Source: Caldanaerobius polysaccharolyticus DSM 13641
Lineage (GTDB): Bacteria > Bacillota > Thermoanaerobacteria > Thermoanaerobacterales > Caldanaerobiaceae
Length of the DNA: 64,000 nucleotides
Assembly (NCBI RefSeq): GCF_000427425.1
Contig: NZ_KE386495.1
Coordinates: 919,072-983,071, forward strand
Reading direction: 5' to 3'
Both the position numbers and the translations under genes were made by a program. The notes beneath the pieces are model-generated. The model saw nothing but the letters and a program-made list of their open reading frames with translations, was not told where the DNA came from and searched no databases. This document shows positions 1 through 9,331 of the stretch, in pieces (position 1 is the first letter of the stretch; the number at the start of each line of letters is the position of its first letter).

Positions 1-294
1 GCCGTTTAACCATATTACGTCATCGTAGAGGTCCTTGATTCCTTCTAAAAGGCTTTTTGACGTGTTTGTCACGGAATACAGAGGGTTGTATTTATATAAA
101 ATCTCAGGATAAAATTCCATTATAAGTTCTTTTTTGAATCCCACTACTGCTATTATTTCGTTTATGCCGTTTTCTTTTAATAACCTTATTTGCCTACCTA
201 TTATTGTCTCATCGTTATTGATTTGGGTTAGACATTTGGGCAGTTTTCTACCCAACCTCGAGCCAATGCCAGCAGCTAGTATTACACCTTTCAT
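1..294 (-). CDS. LicC-like nucleotidyltransferase (5' part, runs off window)
   Basis: The first 98 residues are present; the 3' end lies before base 1. The protein opens with MKGVILAAGIGSRLG, the glycine-rich nucleotide-binding loop of the NTP-transferase fold, followed by KLPKCL. The segment YNPLYSVTNTSKSLLEG resembles the NPF/LYxVTNxxxSL region of choline-phosphate cytidylyltransferases (LicC type), and DVIWLNG marks the approach to the metal-binding Asp. The ATG at 294 has an AAAGGA ribosome site about 8 bases upstream. It is divergent from wall-polymer glycosyltransferase genes, so activation of a phospho-alcohol or sugar for teichoic-acid-like decoration is plausible. The exact substrate is not determined. 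Confidence 0.8.
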   Translation of the reverse strand, partial: MKGVILAAGIGSRLGRKLPKCLTQINNDETIIGRQIRLLKENGINEIIAVVGFKKELIMEFYPEILYKYNPLYSVTNTSKSLLEGIKDLYDDVIWLNG

Positions 295-401
295 CTAAGT
301 AACATCCTTTCCCGTTAATTTTTTTATATGTGTATCCTTTCATTATTATAACCTTTGTCTGCCTTATTTCCAAGCTTTTTTAGATTTTTGTTTATAATAA
401 C

Positions 402-430
402 TTGACATTGTTTCGGTTATGTCACATAAT
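402..430 (+). promoter_or_regulatory. Sigma-A promoter for the wall-polymer genes
   Basis: TTGACA (402-407), a 17-bp spacer and CATAAT (425-430), with transcription expected to start near 437, about 30 bases before the glycosyltransferase ATG. Confidence 0.65.
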
Positions 431-467
431 CTTATTATAAACATGGTAATAGCGGAGGGCATAGGGA

Positions 468-1622
468 ATGGATATAGTTTGCTTTTCAGCAGTTAATTGG
501 GATCCAATAATGACCAGGATACAGCATTTAATGAAAAGGTTTCCGAAAGGCAACAGGGTATTTTTCTTTGAGCCGCCTTCAACTTTAATTTCTCCTTTAA
601 AGGATAGGGAACGATTAGAGGATTTATACATTTGGATTAAAAATCCGAAGAAGAAATTAGATAACAATATTTACATATTAAAGTTGCCTCCGGTGTTTCC
701 TTTTTATAATAAAAATAGGATTGTAAATAGAATCAACAGTTTTTTTTTAGCGGTTTACTTAAATATTATTTTTAAAAGGTTTAATGTACAAAAGCCTCTT
801 TTTTGGATGTACCTCCCTAACAATGTAGATTTATTAAAATACGTTAAATACTCGTATTTGGTGTACGACTGCGTGGACAAGCATTCTGAATTCAGTGGGT
901 TAATAAATAAAGAACTGGTGGAGCAGTACGAAAGGGAGTTGTGCGAAAAAAGTAATGTGGTTTTTGCTACGGCTGAAACTTTGTATGAAAGTGTTAAATC
1001 GTACAACCCAAATACGTATTTAATACCTAATGGAGCGGATTTTGATTTGTTTAATTCTGCGTACACACAGAATTTAGAAAAACCGGAGGAATTTTTAAAT
1101 ATAAAAGGCAGGGTATTGGGGTACGTTGGTGTTATTAGAGATTGGGTGGACATTGATTTGATAGATTATATTGCCAGCAGACGAGAAGATTGGAGTATAG
1201 TGCTTATAGGCCCTGTGGGCAATGACGTGGACATTACCAGGCTTAGGAGTAAGCAAAATGTGCATTTTTTAGGTGCGAGAAAGCAGCAAGAGCTGCCCAG
1301 GTATATTAAGTATTTTGATGTATGCCTTAACGTGTTTAAAGTCAATGAGTTGACTAAAAATGTAAGTCCTCTTAAATTGTATGAATATATGGCAACGGGA
1401 AAACCTATAGTGTCCACCAGGATGCCGCACGTACAAAATTATACTGATGTAGTTTATATCGCCGATGATTATGAGGATTTTATAAAGAAATGCGAAATAG
1501 CTATGGGCGAAGATAAGAGCGTTGTGGAAAAGAGGATTGAATGTGCAAAACAGGCTTCATGGGACAACCGCATGAAGGATATAATGGCGATAATAGAGAA
1601 GGAGTTTGCGCTGGGGAGGTGA
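468..1622 (+). CDS. TuaH-like family GT4 glycosyltransferase
   Basis: A 384-residue cytoplasmic glycosyltransferase without a signal peptide. The start MDIVCFSAVNWDPIMTRIQH resembles TuaH-type enzymes of teichuronic acid synthesis. The second Rossmann domain (about residues 210-384) has LGYVGVIRDWVD, the acceptor/donor cleft sequence FLGARKQQELPRY and the nucleotide-sugar binding motif NVSPLKLYEYMATGKPIVST, in which the Glu of the E-x7-E-like region is usual for GT4. The ATG at 468 follows GGAGGG at 453-458. The next gene starts 7 bases after the stop, so the two are probably one transcript from the promoter at 402. Substrate unknown; a secondary cell-wall polymer sugar is likely from the neighbour. 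Confidence 0.82.
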   Translation: MDIVCFSAVNWDPIMTRIQHLMKRFPKGNRVFFFEPPSTLISPLKDRERLEDLYIWIKNPKKKLDNNIYILKLPPVFPFYNKNRIVNRINSFFLAVYLNIIFKRFNVQKPLFWMYLPNNVDLLKYVKYSYLVYDCVDKHSEFSGLINKELVEQYERELCEKSNVVFATAETLYESVKSYNPNTYLIPNGADFDLFNSAYTQNLEKPEEFLNIKGRVLGYVGVIRDWVDIDLIDYIASRREDWSIVLIGPVGNDVDITRLRSKQNVHFLGARKQQELPRYIKYFDVCLNVFKVNELTKNVSPLKLYEYMATGKPIVSTRMPHVQNYTDVVYIADDYEDFIKKCEIAMGEDKSVVEKRIECAKQASWDNRMKDIMAIIEKEFALGR

Positions 1623-1629
1623 AATTGAC

Positions 1630-2801
1630 ATGCTGGGCAAGGTTAACTACTATGCTAAAAGGCTGCTCATAAGAGTAATGAATATATGTAAGTTTCTCGT
1701 AAGAACAGAAAAAGGGAAAATAGTGCTGATGGACTATACTCCTTTTAGTGGATCTAATTCGTGGGCGTTATATGATTACATAAAAAATGAGGTAGGTTAT
1801 AAAAATGTAGAAATTGTGAGGAACAGTGAATTAGAGGGTGGAAGCGTATTAAAATACATTAAGGCCATTTTAAATCTATTGAGGGCAGAGGTTCTTTTGA
1901 CGACCCATGATTTGCCTGTATGTAAGAAATCCCAGTTGTTGATACAGATGTGGCATGGCATTCCTTTAAAAGCGATGGGGCTGTTAGACAAGACAATATC
2001 GGCAAAGGACAAAAAATACGCTATAAATAGTTTTAATAGATATAATTATATTGTATCTTCTTCCACTTTTTACAACACGTTAATGAATGCTTGTACTGGC
2101 AACTGCAAAGGCAACTACATTTTAACAGGTTTTCCTAGAAATGATTATTTATATGCACCGGGCAAGTTGAGAGCTTTGTATCCTGAGGTAAATTTTGAGG
2201 GTAAAAAGATTGTTTTGTTTGTTCCCACGTTTAGATTGGGCTACATGAACAGAAGAGAGGGTATTGAAAGGGAGAAAAATATTTTTGGCTTTGATACATT
2301 TGATGTAAATAGTTTTTTAATTTTTTAAAGAGTAATAATATAATTTTTATTGCAAAGTTACATCCTTTTGAAGAAAGCTATTATTCAAAGCTTTATGAAA
2401 ATAATGGTAGCAATAATTTTATATTTTTGTCTTCAAGCCATTTGTTTGACAAAGAGATTGATCTATACGAAATCCTGCCTGATGTAGACGTTTTAATAAC
2501 CGATTATTCAAGTATCTATTTTGATTTTTTGTTATTGGATAGACCAATAGTTTTCATAAATAATGATATTAAAGAATATATAAACGCCAGGGGATTGTTG
2601 CTAAACCCCTATGATTTTTGGACACCCGGCTTTAAAGTGGATACGCAACGCGATTTAGAGGAAAAGTTGATGTTGTCTATTAACCACCCGGATTATTATA
2701 AAAAGGAGAGAGAAACTGTAAAGAGTATTATGTTTGAAGTAGAAAATAATAAGTCAAGAGAAAAAATATGGGAAATTATTAAGAGCAAAAAATTTTATTA
2801 A
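1630..2801 (+). pseudogene. CDP-glycerol glycerophosphotransferase (TagB/TagF family), frameshifted
   Basis: Two reading frames together make one TagB/TagF-type protein of about 390 residues, the normal length. Frame one (ATG 1630 after GGGGAGGTG; an in-frame TTG at 1606 is less likely) carries the N-terminal half with IQMWHGIPLKAMG, the conserved H of this family, and VLFVPTFR. It stops at 2326-2328. The other frame resumes at 2313 with [17 protein letters not shown], and later holds the hallmark [19 protein letters not shown]. Adding one T to the six-T run at 2313-2318 fuses the frames exactly. The enzyme would transfer glycerol phosphate to a wall polymer at the membrane. Either a true mutation, slippage-based phase variation, or a sequencing error. 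Confidence 0.85.
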
Positions 2802-2833
2802 ATTTAAAATATACGAAAGAGAGGTATTTATTA

Positions 2834-5353
2834 ATGGTAAAGTTGTTTTTAAATGGAGCTTGGAAAGTCAATTATATGCCTTATGGCTCCTCTATAGGTG
2901 AAATATTGGAAGACGACTTTGTGCCGGAAGGATGGTTGGATGCATTTGTTCCTGAGGATATTCACACCACGTTAAAAAGAGCTGGGATAATAAAAGGACA
3001 TTATTTTGGCAAAGACGTGAAAGAAGAGCAATGGATAGAGGAAAATGACTGGGTATATTATAAGGAATTTTATGTGGGTGATGACTTTAAAAAGGATAAA
3101 GTGTATTTAAAATTTGATGGTTTGGATACTTTATGCGATATATATTTAAATCGCGTCAAAATAGGCCATTGCGAGAACATGTTTGTGGGATTTAGCTTCG
3201 ATGTGACGGATAAATTGCGTTATGGACGGCGCAATGTGCTGGTGGTTCGCTTTTACTCACCGGTGAAGTATGTAGAAAATAGAAGCGTATATGGGCTTTT
3301 TTCCACTACTTCCTATGATAGGTTGTTTGCTAGAAAAGCGCAAATGAATTATTCCTGGGATTTTTGCGGCAGGTGTGTTTCTTTAGGTATATGGAAAGGC
3401 GTTTATTTAGAAGCGTATGACCACAATTACATTGACAGCTATTACATTTATACTCAAAAGATAGATAATGGCGATGCTCAATTAGGTTTAGAAGTGGATT
3501 TAAAAAGCGAAATAGAATCATTAAATAATTATAGCCTTTGTGTTAAAATCGAGAAAGATGGTTACCAAGTTTATGAGTATACAGGTAAGTACGAAGATTT
3601 CAAGAAATTAGGGATAGAAATTAAAAATGCCCAGCTATGGTGGCCGCGACCTTATGGTGAGCCCAATTTATATGATTTTCAGCTGGACCTTTTAAGAGAT
3701 GGTACTGTCGTAGACAGCAAAAGGCAAAAGTTGGGGATAAGGACTGTAGAAATCATACAGGAGCCTCAGGAGGATGGAATATCGTTTATTTTTCAGGTAA
3801 ACGGCAAGCGCCTGTTTGTAAGGGGTGCCAACTGGGTACCTATAAATGTGGTTTACACTGATATAACTGATGAAGAATATGAGCGCTATATATCCTATGC
3901 CGTGCAGGGCAATATAAGCATGTTAAGGGTATGGGGCGGTGGCATTTATGAAAACGAAAAGTTCTTTGAACTGTGTGACAGGGAAGGTATAATGGTATTC
4001 CACGATTTTATGTTAGCCTGTGGCGTGTATCCTCAGGATGAGGAGTTCCTGTCCAATGTTTATCAAGAAGCCGTATATAACATTTTGAGGTTGAGAAATT
4101 ATACATCGTTGGTTTTGTGGAGCGGAAATAACGAAAATGACGAAGCTTATGGATGGGGAATGATGACCTATGGCTTTTTTAATGATAAAATCAGCAGAGA
4201 AGTGATAAAAAAGGCTGTGGAAAAATACGATCCCCATAGATATTATTTGCCCAGCTCTCCTTGCAGTCCTTTTGTGGACGCTAAAGGCGGAGACAATCCC
4301 AAATCGCCGTATCAGGGGGATATGCATATTTACATTACTTCCATGGATCCTAAGGCCGTCATGTATTACAAAAAGATAAAGACTTTTAGGCCGCGGTTTA
4401 TGAGTGAATTCGGTTTTATATGTTTGCCAGAAAAGGACACGTTCTATAAATTTAACTTTTTGAAAAAAGAACTTGATATAGAGCATATTTTATCTTCTGT
4501 ACCTGAAGCTGACAGATATATAAAAAGCGGTAGCGACTTTGACGAAATGATATACCGTACACAGCTGTATTGCTCTTATGGTTTAAAATATTGGATTGAG
4601 TACTTTAGGACATTAAAATGGACATGCGCAGGGTGCCTTTACTGGAAATTTAACGACCCTGTGGCGGATAACAATGAGGGCATGCTTTATCCCACGTTGA
4701 TGGCTACAGTGGATTTTTACAAGATGCCCAAGATGACTTACTATTACACTAAAAGGGCTTTTGAGGACGTTATATTGGTATGTGATGAGATAGAAGGAGG
4801 ATATGATATTTACTCTTGCAGTGAATTAGATGAGGACATTGAAGGGGAGTTAAAAGTTTTACATATGGACTTTGAAGGAAATGTCATTGATAAGAAGGTG
4901 ATGAATTGCACGATAAGCAAAGACAGCGCTAAAAAATTGTGTACACTGAGGTTGGACAGTCTAAATATTAAAGATAAGTACAATGAGTATATAAAAGTAG
5001 TGTTTGAATCAGGAAACAGGGTAATAGAAAACAGATACTTCTTCGTTGACATTTACGAGTTTTATAAACTCAAGTTTAAGCAAGCGAATTTGAGTATTTT
5101 AGATTGTCGTAGAGAAGGCGACGAAATTTATATAACGCTTAAAACAGACAGGTATGCAAGAAACATAAGATTAAATGTTTTGGACGTGGATTTGAGGTAC
5201 GAAGATAATTATTTCGATTTGGACGCGGGAACTGAAAAGACTTTAAAGTTGAAAATGAAGGGGTGTAATGACGCTAGCGCCTTGTTAAGTAAATTGTTAT
5301 ACATAGAGGGAGAAAACGTAAAAAGGATTACTTATCCTTTATGGAAAAGTTGA
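2834..5353 (+). CDS. GH2 beta-mannosidase
   Basis: An 839-residue glycoside hydrolase family 2 enzyme of the beta-mannosidase subgroup, which removes terminal beta-mannose from manno-oligosaccharides. No signal peptide is seen, so it acts in the cytoplasm on imported oligomers. Order: N-terminal jelly-roll domain (about 1-180), immunoglobulin-like domain, TIM barrel starting near residue 320 (LFVRGANWVPINVVYTDITD), and C-terminal beta domains. LWSGNNENDEAYG holds the acid/base Glu after the NN pair, typical of mannosidases, and RFMSEFGFICLPE holds the nucleophile Glu. ATG at 2834 has GAGAGG upstream. A strong hairpin terminator follows directly. The next operon encodes oligosaccharide uptake and xylanase. 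Confidence 0.88.
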   Translation: MVKLFLNGAWKVNYMPYGSSIGEILEDDFVPEGWLDAFVPEDIHTTLKRAGIIKGHYFGKDVKEEQWIEENDWVYYKEFYVGDDFKKDKVYLKFDGLDTLCDIYLNRVKIGHCENMFVGFSFDVTDKLRYGRRNVLVVRFYSPVKYVENRSVYGLFSTTSYDRLFARKAQMNYSWDFCGRCVSLGIWKGVYLEAYDHNYIDSYYIYTQKIDNGDAQLGLEVDLKSEIESLNNYSLCVKIEKDGYQVYEYTGKYEDFKKLGIEIKNAQLWWPRPYGEPNLYDFQLDLLRDGTVVDSKRQKLGIRTVEIIQEPQEDGISFIFQVNGKRLFVRGANWVPINVVYTDITDEEYERYISYAVQGNISMLRVWGGGIYENEKFFELCDREGIMVFHDFMLACGVYPQDEEFLSNVYQEAVYNILRLRNYTSLVLWSGNNENDEAYGWGMMTYGFFNDKISREVIKKAVEKYDPHRYYLPSSPCSPFVDAKGGDNPKSPYQGDMHIYITSMDPKAVMYYKKIKTFRPRFMSEFGFICLPEKDTFYKFNFLKKELDIEHILSSVPEADRYIKSGSDFDEMIYRTQLYCSYGLKYWIEYFRTLKWTCAGCLYWKFNDPVADNNEGMLYPTLMATVDFYKMPKMTYYYTKRAFEDVILVCDEIEGGYDIYSCSELDEDIEGELKVLHMDFEGNVIDKKVMNCTISKDSAKKLCTLRLDSLNIKDKYNEYIKVVFESGNRVIENRYFFVDIYEFYKLKFKQANLSILDCRREGDEIYITLKTDRYARNIRLNVLDVDLRYEDNYFDLDAGTEKTLKLKMKGCNDASALLSKLLYIEGENVKRITYPLWKS

Positions 5354-5382
5354 AAAGACCGAGTTTTATTCGGTCTTTTTTA
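5354..5382 (+). terminator. Intrinsic terminator after the mannosidase gene
   Basis: Stem AAGACCGA / TCGGTCTT with a short GTTTTAT loop, followed directly by TTTTTAT. It begins just after the stop codon and isolates the mannosidase from the transporter operon. The remaining stretch to 5645 holds only the promoter described at 5491 and an untranslated leader. Confidence 0.9.
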
Positions 5383-5490
5383 TGTTAAGAGAAGAAAAAC
5401 GGCGAAAAAGCAAGAGATCGTGAGAAAAATTCTGAAAAAAAAAACGGCAAATATTCAGTGAAATTGAATAAATTTGACCAAATTTGGACT

Positions 5491-5519
5491 TTGAAAACAT
5501 TTTTATAGAGAGTTAAAAT
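5491..5519 (+). promoter_or_regulatory. Probable sigma-A promoter of the oligosaccharide ABC operon
   Basis: TTGAAA (5491-5496), 17-bp spacer, TAAAAT (5514-5519). Other partial -35-like boxes (TTGACC at 5474, TTGGAC at 5484) lie just upstream but have poor spacing. The resulting leader is about 120 bases; no riboswitch was recognised in it. Confidence 0.45.
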
Positions 5520-5645
5520 GAAGGTGTAGACTTAATAAAGTTTTTTTAAAAAGGTGTGAATTGATATAAAATGAAAGGGGGGTAAGCTGTATAGGATTAT
5601 GTGATGTGTTTACCAAGACAAATCTGATAAGAAAGAGGGAATCAG

Positions 5646-6605
5646 ATGAAAGCAGAGGTATATAACGCTATAAGGCCGAGGAGCATGAGATACGTTATAC
5701 TAAGAAAAAATTTAACCGCTGTTAAAAAGGATTGGCAGCTGTATAGTCTTTTAATATTGCCATTGATTTACTATGTGATTTTCAGGTATATTCCGATGTT
5801 TGGAAACGTTATAGCTTTTAGAAAATTTTATCCTGGGGGGCCTGTCTATGGTACAGAGTGGGTGGGCTTAAGATATTTTAAAATGTTTTGGACTGATCCG
5901 ACGTTTTGGCAAGTGTTTAAAAACACCATAATACTGAGCGTAGAGTATCTGGTATTCAGTTTCCCATTTCCCATTGTATTTGCTTTATTGTTAAATGAAC
6001 TGCGAAACCAGTTATTTAAAAGATTTGTGCAAACCGTTTCATATTTGCCTCACTTTCTATCTATGGTGATCGTAGCAGGTATGATAATGGAGATACTTTC
6101 TCCTTCTACGGGCGTTGTAAATATGGTTCTCAAACATTTGACGGGAAAAACTATAAATTTTTTAGCTGAACCTCAGTGGTTTAGGACCATTTACATAGTA
6201 TCAGGTATATGGCAACAAATGGGGTGGAATGCAATAATATATTTGGCTGCATTAGCTAACATTAATCCAGAATTGTATGAGGCCGCGATAATTGATGGAG
6301 CAAATAGATGGCAGCAGACCCTTCACGTAACGATACCTGGCATTATGCCTACTATAATGATACTTTTGATTTTAAGTATAGGCGGGCTTATGTCGGTTGG
6401 TTTTGAAAAGATCTTGTTACTTTATAATCCTCTTACTTATTCTACGGCGGATGTTATATCGACATACCTTTATAGGATGGGATTGGAATCAAATAATTTC
6501 AGTTATGCGACTGCTATAGGGTTATTTGAGTCGGTAATAGGATTAATATTGTTGAGTACAGCTAATTATATTTCTAGACGATTCGCAGATATGAGTTTGT
6601 GGTAA
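5646..6605 (+). CDS. LplB-type ABC sugar permease
   Basis: A 319-residue inner-membrane permease of carbohydrate uptake transporters of the LplB/YteP kind. Six hydrophobic segments are visible, starting with LYSLLILPLIYYVIFRYIPM near residue 35, a family hallmark. The cytoplasmic coupling EAA loop is ELYEAAIIDGANRWQQTLHVTIPG, giving the contact to the ATPase. The ATG at 5646 follows GAAAGAGGGAATCAG. It pairs with the permease 14 bases downstream and the solute-binding lipoprotein. No dedicated ATPase gene is in the operon, so a shared MsmX-like ATPase from elsewhere is expected, as is usual for this subgroup. Confidence 0.88.
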   Translation: MKAEVYNAIRPRSMRYVILRKNLTAVKKDWQLYSLLILPLIYYVIFRYIPMFGNVIAFRKFYPGGPVYGTEWVGLRYFKMFWTDPTFWQVFKNTIILSVEYLVFSFPFPIVFALLLNELRNQLFKRFVQTVSYLPHFLSMVIVAGMIMEILSPSTGVVNMVLKHLTGKTINFLAEPQWFRTIYIVSGIWQQMGWNAIIYLAALANINPELYEAAIIDGANRWQQTLHVTIPGIMPTIMILLILSIGGLMSVGFEKILLLYNPLTYSTADVISTYLYRMGLESNNFSYATAIGLFESVIGLILLSTANYISRRFADMSLW

Positions 6606-6619
6606 AGGGAGGTTAGGCT

Positions 6620-7495
6620 GTGATAGGTGTTTCTAAGCAATATAGGGTATTTCAAGTGGTGAACGTGTTAGTAATGCTTTTAGTGGTTGTTGTTACGCTG
6701 TATCCGTTCTTATACTTGGTGGCGGAGTCGTTGAGCAGTGAAAAATTTGTATACGCAGGCCAGGTTACGTTACTTCCCAAAGGATTTACATTGAGGACGT
6801 ACCAAGTACTTACAAGGGAAATTTACTTCTGGTTAGGTTATAAAAACACCATTATATATACCATTATAGGTACGTTTGTGTCGTTATTTTTGTCAACCAT
6901 TTTGGCTTATCCTCTTTCAAAAAAACGTTTGAAAGGGAGAGGGATTATCCTAGGCTTTATAGTCTTTACGATGTTTTTTAGCGGGGGGTTAATACCCACT
7001 TACTTGCTTGTTAATGCGCTGGGAATGCGCAACACTATATGGGCGGTGGTCTTACCGGGAGCAATAAGCACTTATAACGTCATAATAATGAAGACGTTTT
7101 TTGAAGGTATTCCTGCCGAACTGGAAGAAGCGGCAGCGGTAGATGGTATGGATACATATGGAATATTGATTCACATTGTTCTTCCTCTTTCAATGCCGAT
7201 AATGGCTACGATGGCACTTTTTTACGCAGTAGGAATGTGGAATAGCTGGTTTGGACCTTTTATTTACCTGGATAAAAAAGAGCTATTTCCTGTGTCGCTG
7301 TATCTGAGGAATGTAATTGCTGGTGCGCAGCAGACGGCTGTAAGCAGCGGTTCTGATGTGAACGATATAACACAGATCGCAGCGACAGTAAAAGCCGCCA
7401 GTATGGTATTGACCGCTTTGCCAATATTGTGCGTATATCCTTTTTTGCAGAAATATTTCGTAAAAGGCGTTATGATTGGATCGCTGAAAGGTTAG
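6620..7495 (+). CDS. LplC/YtcP-type ABC sugar permease
   Basis: A 291-residue second permease of the same transporter. It starts at GTG 6620 behind GGGAGGTTAGGCT. Hydrophobic segment one (VNVLVMLLVVVVTLYPFLYL) is at residues 14-33, followed by the YtcP-type substrate-side sequence AGQVTLLPKGFTLRTYQVL. The EAA loop is ELEEAAAVDGMDTYGILIHIVLPL. The C terminus, FLQKYFVKGVMIGSLKG, is the conserved end of this family. The gene sits between its partner permease and the binding protein and is surely co-transcribed with both. Specificity is probably a xylo- or other hemicellulose oligosaccharide, judged from the GH10 gene behind it. Confidence 0.88.
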   Translation: MIGVSKQYRVFQVVNVLVMLLVVVVTLYPFLYLVAESLSSEKFVYAGQVTLLPKGFTLRTYQVLTREIYFWLGYKNTIIYTIIGTFVSLFLSTILAYPLSKKRLKGRGIILGFIVFTMFFSGGLIPTYLLVNALGMRNTIWAVVLPGAISTYNVIIMKTFFEGIPAELEEAAAVDGMDTYGILIHIVLPLSMPIMATMALFYAVGMWNSWFGPFIYLDKKELFPVSLYLRNVIAGAQQTAVSSGSDVNDITQIAATVKAASMVLTALPILCVYPFLQKYFVKGVMIGSLKG

Positions 7496-7577
7496 GGTTC
7501 ATTGAACTGCGAGGAGGTGGTTATTAGGAATTGTAATAAAAATATGAACTAAAATAACTTTAAAAAGGAGGATTATT

Positions 7578-9239
7578 ATGGGCAAAAAAATAAAAACATT
7601 GATAGTGATGGTTTTAGTTGTAACCCTGCTATCTGCTTTATTTACAGGGTGTAGCAAAAAGAGCACATCGACTGCGTCAAAGAATCAGCAATCTGCTGAG
7701 GAGGCAAAGCAAGCGACAAATCCTAAGGACCCAAATAATGAGCATTTCAGGTCTGATAAACCTCTTGAATTTACTATGCTGTTTAACGATAATCCAGCCT
7801 ATCCGTATAAATCAAATTGGCTATTATGGAAAGCGATTAAAGACAAAACTAATGTTACCTTGAAAGTTACGGTAGTGCCTATGAGCGATTATGCGCAAAA
7901 ACGAAGCCTTTTGATAAGCACAGGTAAAGCACCTGAGATTATACCTAAAACCTATCCAGGTGAAGAGGTACCTTTTATTCCATCAGGTGCTATACTGCCT
8001 ATAAGCGATTACGTAAACGAGATGCCGAATTTCTCAAGACAGGTCAAGGAGTGGAATCTGCAGGACGAAATAAATACGTTAAAGCAGAAAAATGGTAAAT
8101 TTTACGTTTTGCCAGGCTTACATGAAATATTCGTCCCAGATTATTCTTTGGCTATCAGACAAGATATATTTGAAAAAAACAATATACCCGTACCTAATAC
8201 ATGGGATGAATTGTATGATGCATTGAGGAAATTAAAACAAATATATCCAAATGTTATTCCGTTTTCAGATAGATGGCAAGGAAAAGCTTTATTAAGTATA
8301 GTGGCTCCTACATTCGGTGTTGCTGGAGGATGGGGAGCTGGAAGTGGTTTGTATTATTATAAAGATAAAGATGAATTTGGCTTTTATCCTATTACAGAAG
8401 ATTATAAAAATATGTTAGCGTATTTTAATAAACTTGTTAAAGAAGGGTTATTTGATCCTGAAAGTTTTACACAATCTGATGATCAAGCAATACAAAAGTT
8501 TGTTACAGGGAAATCTTTTGTGATAACTACGAATTCTCAAGAATTGCTTAATTTGAGACAAAGGATGGATGAGACTTTAGGCAAGGGTAAATACAAAGTG
8601 ATAAAAATAATACCACCTGCAGGACCAAAAGGAGCAGTTTTAGCGGGAAGTCGCCTTGAAAATGGTATAATGATTTCATCTAACGCATTAAAAGATCCTA
8701 ACTTTCACCAGATGCTGAAATTTATAGATTGGCTGTGGTACAGTAAAGAGGGGCAAACTTTAACTAAATGGGGTGTGGAAGGAACAACGTATAAAGTCGT
8801 TAATGGAAAGATAGAATTAATGCCTGATGTCACAGCCGGTTTTTTAGGATTAAATCCTAATGGTACAAAAGATTTAAGAAAAGATTTTGGGTTTGGCAGT
8901 GGTGTATTTATGTTAATGTACGGCGGACCTAAAGAGTTAGCATATTCTTATATGACGGACGAAGATAGAAAATTTACAGAAGAGGTAAATAAGACCAGGG
9001 AACTACTTCCTCCGGCACCACCTATTTTGTATGATGAAAGTCAGAGAGAGCGGGCTAATATGATAAGCCAGCCATTAATGGATTATGTTCAGCAGATGAC
9101 GTTGAAATTTATAATGGGTCAGGCATCACTGGATAAGGATTGGGATAAATTTGTGCAGCAGTGCAAGGCCAAGGGCAGTGACGAACTTACAAAGCTTGCA
9201 AATCAAGTCTACAACAGCACTAAAGATCAACTTAAATAA
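7578..9239 (+). CDS. LplA-type extracellular solute-binding lipoprotein
   Basis: A 553-residue substrate-binding lipoprotein. The N terminus has KK, a hydrophobic core and the lipobox LFTGC, so Cys25 would be lipidated and the protein anchored outside the membrane. A low-complexity Ser/Lys/Gln linker (about 26-50) leads into the binding-protein fold, with features of the large LplA group: WDELYDALRKLK, FGVAGGWGAGSG and the late FIDWLWYSKEGQTLTKWGVEG. The ATG at 7578 follows AAAAAGGAGGATTATT, the best ribosome site of the operon, fitting the higher level needed for a binding protein. It feeds the two permeases upstream. Ligand likely a plant-cell-wall oligosaccharide. Confidence 0.88.
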   Translation: MGKKIKTLIVMVLVVTLLSALFTGCSKKSTSTASKNQQSAEEAKQATNPKDPNNEHFRSDKPLEFTMLFNDNPAYPYKSNWLLWKAIKDKTNVTLKVTVVPMSDYAQKRSLLISTGKAPEIIPKTYPGEEVPFIPSGAILPISDYVNEMPNFSRQVKEWNLQDEINTLKQKNGKFYVLPGLHEIFVPDYSLAIRQDIFEKNNIPVPNTWDELYDALRKLKQIYPNVIPFSDRWQGKALLSIVAPTFGVAGGWGAGSGLYYYKDKDEFGFYPITEDYKNMLAYFNKLVKEGLFDPESFTQSDDQAIQKFVTGKSFVITTNSQELLNLRQRMDETLGKGKYKVIKIIPPAGPKGAVLAGSRLENGIMISSNALKDPNFHQMLKFIDWLWYSKEGQTLTKWGVEGTTYKVVNGKIELMPDVTAGFLGLNPNGTKDLRKDFGFGSGVFMLMYGGPKELAYSYMTDEDRKFTEEVNKTRELLPPAPPILYDESQRERANMISQPLMDYVQQMTLKFIMGQASLDKDWDKFVQQCKAKGSDELTKLANQVYNSTKDQLK

Positions 9240-9262
9240 CCGGATTCTATATGATTTTACTA

Positions 9263-9286
9263 TTGGGTGGCTTTGCGCCACCCAAT
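9263..9286 (+). terminator. Stem-loop between binding-protein and xylanase genes
   Basis: Perfect stem TTGGGTGG / CCACCCAA with a 7-8 base loop and no real U tract after it. Such hairpins behind binding-protein genes commonly protect the upstream mRNA or partly terminate, giving less xylanase than binding protein. The role is inferred. Confidence 0.5.
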
Positions 9287-9331
9287 GGTGTAATATAACG
9301 ATATAGTAAACAATAAGGGGTGAATTTGCTT

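Noticed and set aside
7500-7540. Extra small gene before the solute-binding protein, suggested by GAGGAGGTGG at about 7511
   Set aside because: No start codon at a suitable distance opens a frame of useful length.
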